From contig CAJUTJ010000178.1 of NCBI GenBank assembly GCA_910589655.1, forward strand, positions 1-16,947: 16,947 bases of DNA. The letters are read 5' to 3'. Source of the stretch: an uncultured Acetatifactor sp. (GTDB lineage: Bacteria > Bacillota > Clostridia > Lachnospirales > Lachnospiraceae). The notes under the pieces were generated by a model. The model saw only the letters and a list, made by a program, of their open reading frames with translations. It searched no databases and had not been told where the DNA came from. The first letter of the stretch is position 1, and every line of letters begins with the position of its first letter. Shown in pieces: positions 6,150 through 14,159 of this stretch. The translations under genes were made by a program, and so were the position numbers.

Positions 6150-6656
6150 TTAACGCTTTTCAGTTAAAAACATTGTCATGCTTCTGCCTTCCACCTTAGG
6201 AGCCTTCTCCACCACAGAAATATCGGACAGGCTTTCAGCAAAATCATCCAAAATGTGTTTGCTGTTATTCATATGTGCCATTTCACGGCCGCGGAAACGA
6301 AGCGTCACTTTCACCTTGTCTCCCTTGGACAAGAATTTTCTTGCAGAATTAACCTTGGTATTAAGATCGTTAGTGTCGATATTGGGAGACAGACGAATCT
6401 CTTTGATTTCAATAGTCTTCTGCTTCTTTTTGGCTTCCTTTTCCTTTCTGACCTGTTCATACTTAAACTTGCCATAGTCAACAATTTTACATACGGGGGG
6501 CTTTGCAGTAGGCGCAATCTTTACCAGATCCAGCTCTGCCTCCTCAGCCAGCCTCATTGCTTCCCTGACGGGCACAATGCCAAGCTGTTCACCGTTCACC
6601 CCAATCAAACGTACTTCTTTGTCTCTAATCTGTTCGTTAATCATTAAATCACTAAT
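6150..6656 (-). CDS. infC: Translation initiation factor IF-3
   Basis: IF-3 binds the 30S subunit and checks start codons. The N-domain (INEQIRDKEVRLIGVNGEQL), the linker (KEKEAKKKQKTIEIKEIRLS) and the C-domain (VKVTLRFRGREM) are all present. The start is best placed at an ATT (6654-6656), giving 168 residues that read ISDLMINEQ. GGAGG (6666-6670) lies nine bases before this ATT but 21 bases before the first ATG (6642-6644). An AUU start is the known device by which IF-3 limits its own translation. The alternative is the ATG at 6644, giving 164 residues. It is preceded by an L20-type leader and attenuator. Confidence 0.93.
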   Translation of the reverse strand: MSDLMINEQIRDKEVRLIGVNGEQLGIVPVREAMRLAEEAELDLVKIAPTAKPPVCKIVDYGKFKYEQVRKEKEAKKKQKTIEIKEIRLSPNIDTNDLNTKVNSARKFLSKGDKVKVTLRFRGREMAHMNNSKHILDDFAESLSDISVVEKAPKVEGRSMTMFLTEKR

Positions 6657-6670
6657 GGCCGTATACCTCC

Positions 6671-6847
6671 ATGCATAAGAAAATTTTAATTAAAAAGGTG
6701 GATAGCATAACTATCCACCTGATTTCACTCTTTGCAGACCGCACCGTATTATATCCGAAGCGCAGTTTATAAAATGTGAACACTTACCAGCCCGATCGCC
6801 GTAAGGTGAGAGTGGATACTCTGCTTGCTATCTGTGTTCTTCACACG
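6671..6847 (-). ncRNA. Leader RNA of the infC operon (L20-leader type)
   Basis: About 175 nt of untranslated RNA lie between the promoter and the infC ribosome binding site, ending in an intrinsic terminator. This is the arrangement of the Firmicute L20 leader, in which L20 binds the leader and causes termination. I base the call on position and the attenuator, not on matching the conserved secondary structure. Confidence 0.7.
6691..6720 (-). terminator. Attenuator hairpin upstream of infC
   Basis: AGGTGGATAG and CTATCCACCT form a perfect 10-bp stem with a 5-base loop, followed on the minus strand by TTTTTAATT. It sits between promoter and gene, so it must be read through for expression. Confidence 0.85.
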
Positions 6848-6853
6848 TTAAAT

Positions 6854-6882
6854 AGATTACCACAGGAAAACCTATTTGTCAA
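6854..6882 (-). promoter_or_regulatory. Promoter of the infC operon
   Basis: TTGACA (6877-6882), a 17-base spacer and TAATCT (6854-6859) on the minus strand. It starts the leader RNA near 6847. Confidence 0.75.
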
Positions 6883-6908
6883 TACATAATTTTACTTTTC
6901 TAACCCGC

Positions 6909-7229
6909 CTATAGGTCGGTAAATGTCGCACAGGCGGTTCCGCTACAGTCACATGCGCCGCACCCACAGATATCCACATGTCCTGCGGTACACTTGTAGT
7001 CGCTGTTGTATTCACATTTTCCCGCTTTACAGTCAATGCTGATGGTATTGCAGGGATGAGAGGTTGAATTTTTAAAGGTATCCTGCCCCTCTCTTCTGGG
7101 GACAAAGCTCTCACAGCAGGTTTCGTCACAGCTGCTGGCATGCCTGCCTCCGACCATAATATCACCCTTGCAGCACAAATGCTGGTCATTGTAGGTACAA
7201 TTCTCAACGGAACATTTCAATTCTGCCAT
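6909..7229 (-). CDS. DUF1540 protein with two Cys-rich domains
   Basis: 106 residues with two cysteine-rich units. The first is about residues 4-42 (LKCSVENCTYNDQHLCCKGDI, ending DETCCESFVP). The second is about residues 64-106 (IDCKAGKCEYNSDYKCTAGH, ending GTACATF). This is the pattern of DUF1540, a small probable metal-binding domain common in Clostridia and often present in two copies. No membrane or signal segment is present. AAAGGAGG precedes the ATG. It stands alone between the infC leader and a long gap. The function of the family is not established. Confidence 0.85.
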   Translation of the reverse strand: MAELKCSVENCTYNDQHLCCKGDIMVGGRHASSCDETCCESFVPRREGQDTFKNSTSHPCNTISIDCKAGKCEYNSDYKCTAGHVDICGCGACDCSGTACATFTDL

Positions 7230-7558
7230 TTTGTTTCCTCCTTTTCCACTCCGAATCTACCGCTTTCTTCCATATCCTGCAGAAGCGCTGCTTAAACGGC
7301 TGACCGGTCGAAACACCTGCCGGCTCAGAATATCCGTAACTTCAAATATGGCTTCCGGTAAATATGATATTTCGATAGATATTCATTAAAAATTCCTATT
7401 AACGTTTCTTTTTTCGGAATTTCATTCCATACAAACGGTCCTTAACAGACCTGAAATTAGTATGGCTTTTTCGGAAAAAACTATTCTGTGCAGCTTTTAT
7501 GCCAATCATGCAAATTATAGTATATTTTGGTGTAAAATCTTACCTTTTATTTTTAAAG
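7230..7558. other. Gene-free stretch upstream of the DUF1540 gene
   Basis: No gene is supported. The minus strand has a TATAAT (7514-7519) without a good -35. There are several TTTTTCGGAA-like palindromic runs, and GGTC/GACC can form a short stem near 7438-7453. It may hold the DUF1540 promoter, but I cannot place it firmly. Confidence 0.4.
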
Positions 7559-7728
7559 TTATAAATAATCCGGAATCTCAAGGTTGAAGCGCTGCTGCAA
7601 GATCAGAGCTTCCTTCTGGCTGTTAAGAATTTCCTGCATTCTATGTTCCTGTCGGACATTTTTCTGAAACCACAGATTTAAGCATACCCCTATCATAAGA
7701 ACGGCCAAAACCATGCAGTCGGCTGCAT
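7559..7728 (-). CDS. Small single-pass membrane protein, possibly frameshifted
   Basis: The clear part reads MIGVCLNLWFQKNVRQEHRM and then a helical tail ending NLEIPDYL. In its own frame the first ATG is at 7714 (51 residues) but it lacks a ribosome binding site. Another ATG (7726-7728), nine bases after AGGGA, encodes MQPTAWFWPFL and stops at a TGA that overlaps the in-frame ATGATA (7694-7696). Joined by a one-base shift, the two would give a normal membrane segment with a cytosolic or external tail. It follows thrS closely and may be co-transcribed. Unknown function. Either a frameshifted gene, a coupled pair or a start I have misjudged. Confidence 0.4.
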
Positions 7729-7775
7729 GAGGGAGTTCCCTGTGAAACGCCGGAGAAAGAGGAAAGACACGGTTC

Positions 7776-9755
7776 CTATTTTCCGGATGATTTCTGGTCT
7801 TCCTGAACCTCTTCCTTCCGAATTTCCTTTGTACGGATTTCCTCACAGATCTGATCCATGAATTGTGCCAGAGGCTTCTGCCCTTCGTCTCCTGCAAAAC
7901 GGCTCCTGACAGATACAAGCCCTGCCTCCGCCTCCTGCTCGCCTACCACCAGCATATAAGGCACCTTTGCCAATCTGGTCTCACGGATCTTAAATCCGAT
8001 CTTCTCGGAGCGGTTGTCTACCGTTACATCCACTCCCCGCTCCTTCAACTGTTTCCTCACGGATTCCGCGTAATCCGCATATTTCTCGGAAATGGGCAGG
8101 ACACGCACCTGCTCGGGGCACAGCCATGTGGGGAATTTGCCCGCATATTTCTCAATCAGCCATGCCAGAGTCCTCTCATAGCATCCGATGGATGTTCTAT
8201 GGATGATATAAGGGCGCACCTTGTCACCGTTCTGATCGATAAAATACATATCGAACTGCTCCGCCAGCAAGGCATCCCACTGAATGGTTATCATGGTATC
8301 GTCCTTGCCGTATACGTTTCTGGCATTGATATCCACTTTAGGCCCGTAGAAAGCGGCCTCACCCACATCCTCCACGTAATTGATATGCAGTTCATCCAAA
8401 ATATTCCGCATATGCTGCTGGGTTTCCTCCCAGACCTCCGGTTCACCGATATATTTCTCACGGTTATCGGGATCCCATTTGGAAAGATGATAGGTTACAT
8501 CTTCCTCCACGCCCAGCGTCTGAAGGCAATACTTTGCCAGCGCCAGACATCCCTTAAACTCCTCCACCATCTGGTCAGGCCGGACAATCAGGTGTCCCTC
8601 GGAAATCGTAAACTGTCTCACACGGGTCAAGCCGTGCATCTCTCCGGAGTCCTCGGAACGGAACAGCGTAGAAGTCTCTCCCATACGGATGGGCAGATCA
8701 CGGTAGGAATGCTGTTCATTCTTGTATACATAGTACTGGAACGGGCATGTCATAGGGCGGAGCGCAAATACTTCCTTGTCCGTTTCCTCATCGCCCAACA
8801 CAAACATACCCTCTTTATAATGATCCCAGTGGCCGGAAATTTTATACAGATCGGATTTCGCCATAAGGGGTGTGCGGGTTCTTACATAGCCCCACTCGTT
8901 CTCTTCCAGATCCTCAATCCATCTCTGGAGCTTCATAATCATTTTGGTTCCCTTAGGAGTAAACAAGGGCAGTCCCTGACCGATTACATCGACAGTGGTA
9001 AACAGTCCCATCTCCCGCCCCAGCTTATTGTGGTCGCGGCGTTTTGCATCTTCCATTCTCTCAAGGTGCTCCGCCAGCTCCTCTTTTTTACTGTATGCGG
9101 TTCCGTAGATACGCTGCAGGCGCGCCTTATCGGAATCCCCGCGCCAGTATGCCATGGAGGAGGAAATCAATTTAAACGCCTTGATGGACTTTGTGCTCAT
9201 GAGATGGGGACCGGCACAGAGATCCACAAATTCACCCTGACTATAGAAGGAAATCTCCGCATCCTCGGGCAGATCACGGATCAATTCCACCTTATACGGC
9301 TCACCCTTCTCCTCCATAAACCGGATTGCCTCTTCTCTGGGCATGGTAAATTTCTCCAGCTTCGCACCTTGCTTGATGATCTTCTTCATCTCCGCCTCCA
9401 GCGCGTCCAAGTCCTCTCTGGAAAAAGCTTCATGGTCAAAATCATAGTAAAAACCGGTGTCGATGCTGGGGCCGATGGCCAGCTTGGCCTCGGGGAAAAG
9501 GTGCTTCACCGCCTCCGCCAGCACATGGGAAGCGGTATGGCGGATCGCCGCCAGCCCTTCCGGATCACTGGCCGTACAAATACTTAATTCACAGTCCTTA
9601 TCCAGAACAGTCCTCAGGTCTGCCACTTGGCCGTCCACTTTACCGCAGCAGGCTGCCCTCGCCAGTCCCTCGCTGATATCCAGCGCAATCTCATACACAC
9701 TCTTACTTTCCGCATACTCCTTTACGGAGCCGTCTTTTAATGTAATCTTCATCAT
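7776..9755 (-). CDS. thrS: Threonyl-tRNA synthetase
   Basis: 659 residues from the ATG at 9753-9755, nine bases after AGGAGG (9765-9770). A further in-frame ATG at 9815 lacks this support. Domains: TGS (about 1-61); editing domain with HTASH (73-77) and C180/H184; class II catalytic core with motif 2 around FRSEDSGEMHG (365-375) and motif 3 around GCYER (524-528); anticodon-binding domain from about 548. The zinc ligands expected for ThrRS are in place as C337, H388 and H519. The enzyme charges tRNA-Thr with threonine and hydrolyses mischarged Ser. Expression is controlled by the T-box leader upstream. Confidence 0.97.
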   Translation of the reverse strand: MMKITLKDGSVKEYAESKSVYEIALDISEGLARAACCGKVDGQVADLRTVLDKDCELSICTASDPEGLAAIRHTASHVLAEAVKHLFPEAKLAIGPSIDTGFYYDFDHEAFSREDLDALEAEMKKIIKQGAKLEKFTMPREEAIRFMEEKGEPYKVELIRDLPEDAEISFYSQGEFVDLCAGPHLMSTKSIKAFKLISSSMAYWRGDSDKARLQRIYGTAYSKKEELAEHLERMEDAKRRDHNKLGREMGLFTTVDVIGQGLPLFTPKGTKMIMKLQRWIEDLEENEWGYVRTRTPLMAKSDLYKISGHWDHYKEGMFVLGDEETDKEVFALRPMTCPFQYYVYKNEQHSYRDLPIRMGETSTLFRSEDSGEMHGLTRVRQFTISEGHLIVRPDQMVEEFKGCLALAKYCLQTLGVEEDVTYHLSKWDPDNREKYIGEPEVWEETQQHMRNILDELHINYVEDVGEAAFYGPKVDINARNVYGKDDTMITIQWDALLAEQFDMYFIDQNGDKVRPYIIHRTSIGCYERTLAWLIEKYAGKFPTWLCPEQVRVLPISEKYADYAESVRKQLKERGVDVTVDNRSEKIGFKIRETRLAKVPYMLVVGEQEAEAGLVSVRSRFAGDEGQKPLAQFMDQICEEIRTKEIRKEEVQEDQKSSGK

Positions 9756-9984
9756 TATAATTTTCCTCCTGCTTTCGGTTCCTATGAGCCTGTTTCTTTG
9801 GCTCAGCTTTTTCATAGATTACTTTGCACCATAGCGCACTCCGGCTCAGCAATGTTCTGCCTCACGGGCATCCGGCAAAGCATCACCGGGCATATGTCCG
9901 TTGACAAGGCGCCGAAGCAAACCGGCTCGGCATCATGGCTGCGCAGAGCCGCCGGAAGCTTTCACTCCGGGACGGTTCTGACAC
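9756..9984 (-). other. Spacer between T-box terminator and thrS
   Basis: An unusually long stretch of about 230 bases between the terminator T-run and the thrS start. It has GC-rich dyads (GAGCCGG/CCGGCTC type) but no gene. I see nothing firm beyond the ribosome binding site at 9765-9770. Confidence 0.4.
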
Positions 9985-10016
9985 AAAAAAGCCCCTTGCA
10001 ACTTTCATTGCAAGGG
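9985..10016 (-). terminator. T-box terminator
   Basis: A 9-bp perfect stem with a 6-base loop and a run of six T residues on the minus strand. It is part of the T-box switch and competes with the antiterminator that includes the T-box sequence. Confidence 0.9.
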
Positions 10017-10254
10017 ACGCATACAATTCAAATGGTTACACGCGGTTCCACCCTTGTTGCAGATGATTGTCCCGACAACCAGTCTGCCACCTTCATTGCT
10101 TATAACGGAAGCTGCCGGGCCGTATTAGAGCCACTCGGAGATGGTCTTCACATAGCATCCTGCAAAACCGCTCTCAGCGCCGCTTCACTCTGCCGTAAAA
10201 CGGGCGGTTCTCTCTGCTGCCCTCTGCCAAGCTACTGTTCTCGTCATCGTTTTC
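9985..10254 (-). ncRNA. T-box riboswitch (threonine) of thrS
   Basis: The minus strand carries the conserved T-box AAGGGTGGAACCGCGTG (10039-10055), which binds the tRNA acceptor end. It is followed by a terminator whose 9-bp stem (CCCTTGCAA with TTGCAAGGG, 9993-10016) is followed by six T residues. Upstream, the long stem region contains GAAGACCATC, where ACC (10143-10145) is a good candidate specifier codon for threonine. Uncharged tRNA-Thr would stabilise the antiterminator and turn thrS on. Confidence 0.93.
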
Positions 10255-10260
10255 AAGTTC

Positions 10261-10289
10261 ATCATAGTACTTTTTTTCTAAAATGTAAA
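10261..10289 (-). promoter_or_regulatory. Promoter of the T-box/thrS transcript
   Basis: TTTACA (10284-10289), a 17-base spacer and TATGAT (10261-10266) on the minus strand, placing the start near 10254, just before the T-box leader. Confidence 0.7.
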
Positions 10290-10369
10290 GAGTTTTTATT
10301 GAGATTTTTTGCTGCTCCGCTCAACGGAATCTCAAATCTGTGCGGAAAATGAACCGCCATCATGACCCT

Positions 10370-10873
10370 TTATTCACTGCCGATCACTCCTGCAATACAT
10401 GCCTCCACCTCGTCCCGGCTTATCCCAAGTGAAACAGCCAGTTCCCCGTACAGATTTTCCTCCGCCAGATGAAAATATTTGGCATCCACGGCAGTAACCT
10501 TCCTTCCGGCCTGAATACGCTTCTGCTTTCTAAGGTAAATCGTTTTAAGCACCCTCACCAGCTCCTCACAGCTGTTTGCTTTGATACATTCCTTATAGGC
10601 CTGCTCGGAGAGCTTGTCATCGGTGAACGTCAAAAGAGGAATATCCGATATATGACCGATCAAATCCCTTGCCTCTTCCGGCTGCATCACTTTGCGCATG
10701 GAGTCCTTCGCGGAATCCACCGGTATATAAACCGTACTTCCCGACAAATACTTGGGTTTTAGTATATAGTATTTCCGTTCCTTGTCCACACCTGTAATAT
10801 CCAGTGTGGTAATATCTTCCACACTACATACACCCTTATTGCCACATACTACATATTCACCAATTTTAAACAC
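10370..10873 (-). CDS. CarD family transcriptional regulator
   Basis: 167 residues from a GTG start, with GGAG six bases upstream. The N-terminal RNA polymerase-interaction domain (about 1-60) reads FKIGEYVVCGNKGVCSVEDI then YYILKPKYLSGSTVYIPVD, the CarD/CdnL/TRCF-type Tudor-like fold. The rest is helical (EELVRVLKTIYLRKQKRIQ and AEENLYGELAVSLGISRDEV), as in the CarD DNA-contacting domain. Such proteins bind the polymerase beta subunit and stabilise promoter opening. Single-gene unit with its own promoter. Its targets are unknown. Confidence 0.88.
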   Translation of the reverse strand: MFKIGEYVVCGNKGVCSVEDITTLDITGVDKERKYYILKPKYLSGSTVYIPVDSAKDSMRKVMQPEEARDLIGHISDIPLLTFTDDKLSEQAYKECIKANSCEELVRVLKTIYLRKQKRIQAGRKVTAVDAKYFHLAEENLYGELAVSLGISRDEVEACIAGVIGSE

Positions 10874-10932
10874 AAACTTCTCCTTTCTGCCGCAGAACAG
10901 GCTTTAGTGTTTCTACTTATTGTTATACCCTT

Positions 10933-10962
10933 ATTTTAACAGAATAAACTTCAAATTGTCAA
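10933..10962 (-). promoter_or_regulatory. Promoter of the CarD-like gene
   Basis: TTGACA (10957-10962), an 18-base spacer and TAAAAT (10933-10938) on the minus strand, about 55 bases before the GTG start. Confidence 0.6.
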
Positions 10963-11004
10963 AATATTATAAGGCATTTTAAAAATTTTGTGAAAAAAGC
11001 TCAT

Positions 11005-11040
11005 GAAAAAAGAGTGGCAGTTTGTGTATTTTGCCACTCT
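11005..11040 (-). terminator. Terminator after the cyclophilin lipoprotein gene
   Basis: AGAGTGGCA and TGCCACTCT form a 9-bp stem across 12 bases, followed by TTTTTT on the minus strand. It begins 7 bases after the stop codon and closes the probable two-gene GGDEF-cyclophilin transcript. Confidence 0.85.
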
Positions 11041-11047
11041 GAATTCT

Positions 11048-11707
11048 CTAATCTATCACTTTAATACTCTCGATCACCGGCTGGTTCTCCGCAGCCACCG
11101 TACCGTTTCTGTCTGTCACGGGAGTCGCCTCACAAATAGCATCCACTACCTCCATCCCCTCCGTCACATAGCCGAAGCAGGCATACTGTCCGTCCAGATA
11201 GGTACTGTCCTCATGGACGATAAAAAACTGAGAGCTGGCGCTGTCCATTAATTGGGAACGTGCCATGGAAATGGCGCCTCTTGTATGGGATAAGCTGTTT
11301 TCCACTCCGTTGGCAGAAAATTCGCCTTTAATATCCTGATCGGAACCACCTGTGCCGTTTCCCAAAGGATCACCGCCCTGAATCATAAAACCGCTGATAA
11401 TACGGTGGAAAGTCAATCCGTCATAAAAGCCGTCACCGGAAAGCTTTAGAAAATTTTCTACCGTGATAGGAGCCGCATCACCATTTAATTCTACGGAGAT
11501 CGTTCCGTAATCCTTGACGGTAATCTCCACATGATGCAATCCGGAGGAATCTATAGTCTGTCCACCCGAATTATCCTCATTCCCTTGGGAATCCGACCCA
11601 TCCACGCTGCTTCCCTGTGCTCCGGAAGCATCCTGCCCTTCCGTCCCGCAAGCCGACAAGGCAATCACCATAAATGCTGCCATTGCCCATTTCAAAAACT
11701 TTTTCAT
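11048..11707 (-). CDS. Cyclophilin-type peptidyl-prolyl isomerase, lipoprotein
   Basis: 219 residues from the ATG at 11705-11707 (GGAGG six bases upstream). A longer reading to 11749 adds 14 residues without a ribosome binding site. The lipoprotein signal MKKFLKWAMAAFMVIALSAC ends in a lipobox LSAC with Cys20. A Ser/Gly/Asp-rich linker follows to about residue 52, then a cyclophilin domain with FHRIISGFMIQGGDP, HTRGAISMARS and SSQFFIVHE, which hold the usual catalytic Arg, Phe and Gln. It would speed proline isomerisation in proteins folding outside the membrane. It follows the GGDEF gene with no obvious terminator between, so they may share a transcript. Confidence 0.93.
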   Translation of the reverse strand: MKKFLKWAMAAFMVIALSACGTEGQDASGAQGSSVDGSDSQGNEDNSGGQTIDSSGLHHVEITVKDYGTISVELNGDAAPITVENFLKLSGDGFYDGLTFHRIISGFMIQGGDPLGNGTGGSDQDIKGEFSANGVENSLSHTRGAISMARSQLMDSASSQFFIVHEDSTYLDGQYACFGYVTEGMEVVDAICEATPVTDRNGTVAAENQPVIESIKVID

Positions 11708-11805
11708 AATAAACCTCCGTTTTCTCTGTTTCTGCGCTGTCTTCCTCATGTCTGTGGCACTGCGGCAACGCTGTATGGCTTTTCAGTCCGCAGGTACTTT
11801 TTCGT

Positions 11806-13707
11806 CTATTCTTTCAACAATACATCCGCCCTTTGACGTTTTCGATTGATTTTGTCCTGATACATGGCTTTATCGGCAAGCTCACAGCAGGCTTCTATCG
11901 ACAAAGGATCGTCCTCCGTGCTCATGGCATAGCCGATGCTCACCCCCAAGGGGTAACGAATATGCTGCCTGTCGATTTTCTCTGCCAAGATCCTGTCAAT
12001 GGCATCCCTGAGCCCTTCCCAGTGTTTGCGCTGGGTATTATGGGATAGCAGCAAAAATTCGTCTCCGCCGTAACGCACCAGAAGTTCATTTTTCTCCGTC
12101 ACATTTCTAAGCACATCCGCAATAATGCACAATGCATGGTTTCCCGCCAAATGTCCAAAATCATCATTCACCTTTTTCAGGCCGTCCATATCCATTATCA
12201 CTATAGTAAATTCTTTTCCGGATATGTAATCATTTCGAAAACGCTGCAACGCAAAACGATTGTGCAGCCCCGTCATCTGATCCTGCATATGCAGTTCGTC
12301 AAGCTTTTGAATGCTGCTGCGCAAAATCATTTGACGGCGCAGATTTTCAATACTGCTGCCTATGCTTTCATGGCAGATACGATAATTATAAATCTCAATG
12401 GGGAAATATTCATTTAAGAATACCATGTACCCGAAATCCTGCTCTTTATAATGAATGGGAAGACATATAAGGATATCTCCCTCTTCCGTCTCTGCCGGAA
12501 GCAGCTTCTCCACCGGAAACGCCATATTTTTCAGCTGTCCCGTGCGGTCGGATACCCCCGTAACCGTCACCATGGTTCCGTCATAAATTCTGCCTTGCTT
12601 CGTCTTCCTTTCGCTTTCCTCGTTCACGATATATTTTAAATCGCTTTGATTCAGACAACAGAAAAAACCGGAACAGCTTATCCCTTCCAGCATTCCTCTG
12701 AGATTGTCTGCCAGCTGATCCAGTGATTCCACCTTCTCCAAAGCATTATTATACTGCATCATGCTGCTGACCTGTGTGGCTGCTTCCACTTTGGCAAGTA
12801 TCAGTTCCTGATATCTTTTGCCATATTCCGCTTCCTCTTGGTTACTGCATCCGCAGCTTGTGCCATAATGCATTTTACATTCATAAAAATTTTCCCTGTT
12901 TACTTTCTTTCCCGCCATCATTTCTTCCAGCAGGTCACAGGCCGTTTTCACCGCATCGGCATCCTTACGATCCGCACCGGTAAGCATGGGCCGGAACACG
13001 ATACTGTTAGTACTGTAGTTCAACGTGCAAAGCAGCATATCCTCCGGAACGCGGAAACCTCTCTCTTCCAATTCCAGACAGAGTCCGATAGCCATCACAT
13101 CATGGACACAGATTACGGCCTCCGTGTCGTCGATTCCGGCATCTAAAAATTCTTGATACAGCGCACGGCCGTTCTGAACGGATACCTGCCTTTCCATCAC
13201 ACGTCTCTGGTCGGGTACGATCTCTTTCTTGGAAAGCACTTCATAATACGCTTTCTTCATCTGCATGGAAATTACGTCAAGCCCGTCCTGAAGCACAAGG
13301 TTAATCCGTGTACAGCCATGCCTGTCAATCAAATGCTCCATAAGCTCGTAGCACGCCCTGTAAGCATTGATGGTCAAAAAAGGGGCGCCATCCGCATCAA
13401 TATTTATGGTAACAAGAGGAGTTCCCTTCTCTCTAAGCAATTCGGATATACGGTTTGCAAGCTGCTTGCTTCCCAGATTCCCTTCCAGAATACAGCCGTC
13501 AAACTTTACATAATTCAACAAATCATAAATGGCACCTTCCCCATGCTCATGCCACGTATCATCATAAAATGCACCATAATTACTGAGCACGTACAATGCA
13601 TAGCCGCCCTTAGCCTTTAAGATCTGATGGGCGGCTTTAATGATAACCTTCTGACGCTCAAAATTCGATGCATTTATAATCAACGCTATATTCTTTGCTT
13701 TTCCCAT
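11806..13707 (-). CDS. Diguanylate cyclase with LacI-like sensor domain
   Basis: 633 residues, with no membrane segment or signal peptide. Residues 1 to about 290 resemble the periplasmic-binding-protein fold of LacI-family effector domains (NIALIINASNFERQ at the start, DTEAVICVHDVMAIGLCLEL near 195-215) but the N-terminal DNA-binding helix-turn-helix is missing. A middle GAF-like or linker section (about 320-460) ends in a signalling helix. The GGDEF domain begins at DQMTGLHNR, with an intact GGDEF at 547-551 (RYGGDEFLLL), so cyclic di-GMP synthesis is expected. The inhibitory RxxD site is replaced by EKNE. The ribosome binding site is GAGGAG ten bases upstream of the ATG. A small intracellular ligand probably controls the cyclase; which one is unknown. 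Confidence 0.88.
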   Translation of the reverse strand: MGKAKNIALIINASNFERQKVIIKAAHQILKAKGGYALYVLSNYGAFYDDTWHEHGEGAIYDLLNYVKFDGCILEGNLGSKQLANRISELLREKGTPLVTINIDADGAPFLTINAYRACYELMEHLIDRHGCTRINLVLQDGLDVISMQMKKAYYEVLSKKEIVPDQRRVMERQVSVQNGRALYQEFLDAGIDDTEAVICVHDVMAIGLCLELEERGFRVPEDMLLCTLNYSTNSIVFRPMLTGADRKDADAVKTACDLLEEMMAGKKVNRENFYECKMHYGTSCGCSNQEEAEYGKRYQELILAKVEAATQVSSMMQYNNALEKVESLDQLADNLRGMLEGISCSGFFCCLNQSDLKYIVNEESERKTKQGRIYDGTMVTVTGVSDRTGQLKNMAFPVEKLLPAETEEGDILICLPIHYKEQDFGYMVFLNEYFPIEIYNYRICHESIGSSIENLRRQMILRSSIQKLDELHMQDQMTGLHNRFALQRFRNDYISGKEFTIVIMDMDGLKKVNDDFGHLAGNHALCIIADVLRNVTEKNELLVRYGGDEFLLLSHNTQRKHWEGLRDAIDRILAEKIDRQHIRYPLGVSIGYAMSTEDDPLSIEACCELADKAMYQDKINRKRQRADVLLKE

Positions 13708-13819
13708 ATTATATGTACTCCTCTAGCAATATACATAAAACATAAGTTTCAGAGAACTTGGCGCATGCCTGCAAGGATAAACTCTGTCGATTTATTAAAA
13801 ATATCCTGTACATTAGAAA

Positions 13820-13841
13820 CGGCGGGAAAAATTTCCCGCCG
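13820..13841. other. 22-bp palindrome in the leader of the cyclase gene
   Basis: CGGCGGGAAA-AA-TTTCCCGCCG is a perfect 10-bp inverted repeat with a 2-base centre, between the cyclase promoter and its start. It could be an operator or a leader hairpin. The T-run after it is poor in both directions. Confidence 0.6.
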
Positions 13842-13893
13842 GTGGTGATATAAGAGGTATCCTATACCAACCATGTTTCAGTTATCTGTGATT

Positions 13894-13922
13894 ATAATAT
13901 CACATGTTTTAAAGATATGCAA
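13894..13922 (-). promoter_or_regulatory. Promoter of the diguanylate cyclase gene
   Basis: TTGCAT (13917-13922), a 17-base spacer and TATTAT (13894-13899) on the minus strand. The leader is about 180 nt and shows no cyclic di-GMP riboswitch signature that I can recognise. Confidence 0.55.
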
Positions 13923-14159
13923 GTCCTTTTTTACAATTTTTTGAAATTTTTACATCCTCCGGGTTACTGTTCACTTCGTTCACAGCAACCTATGCACAGA
14001 AATCGCAAAACAGCGGTTCTGGAATTTCCATATATGCCACCGTAAGCGGAGCAACCCTAAAACACCCGCAAAATGCCGATTCGGCAATATAACCTTAGTC
14101 CGGTTTAAACGGGCACATAATCGGATCCATATAGGAAAAGGAGAACGAAAATATATACG
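13923..14159. other. Gene-free stretch with hairpins downstream of sdpI
   Basis: No gene. A hairpin at 13963-13990 (GGTTACTGT ... ACAGCAACC around CACTTCGTTC) may end the PadR-sdpI transcript, and GCCGATTCGGC near 14077 is a small palindrome. The T-run is weak, so the end of the operon is not firmly placed. Confidence 0.4.

Noticed and set aside
7863..9587. 574-aa plus-strand reading frame
   Set aside because: Antisense shadow of thrS; the thrS frame has every ThrRS motif and a T-box leader.
9798..10352. 184-aa plus-strand frame
   Set aside because: It lies antisense to the T-box leader, whose conserved elements explain the sequence.
13708..13893. Possible cyclic di-GMP riboswitch upstream of the cyclase gene
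   Set aside because: The conserved GEMM elements are not visible; only a palindrome is present.
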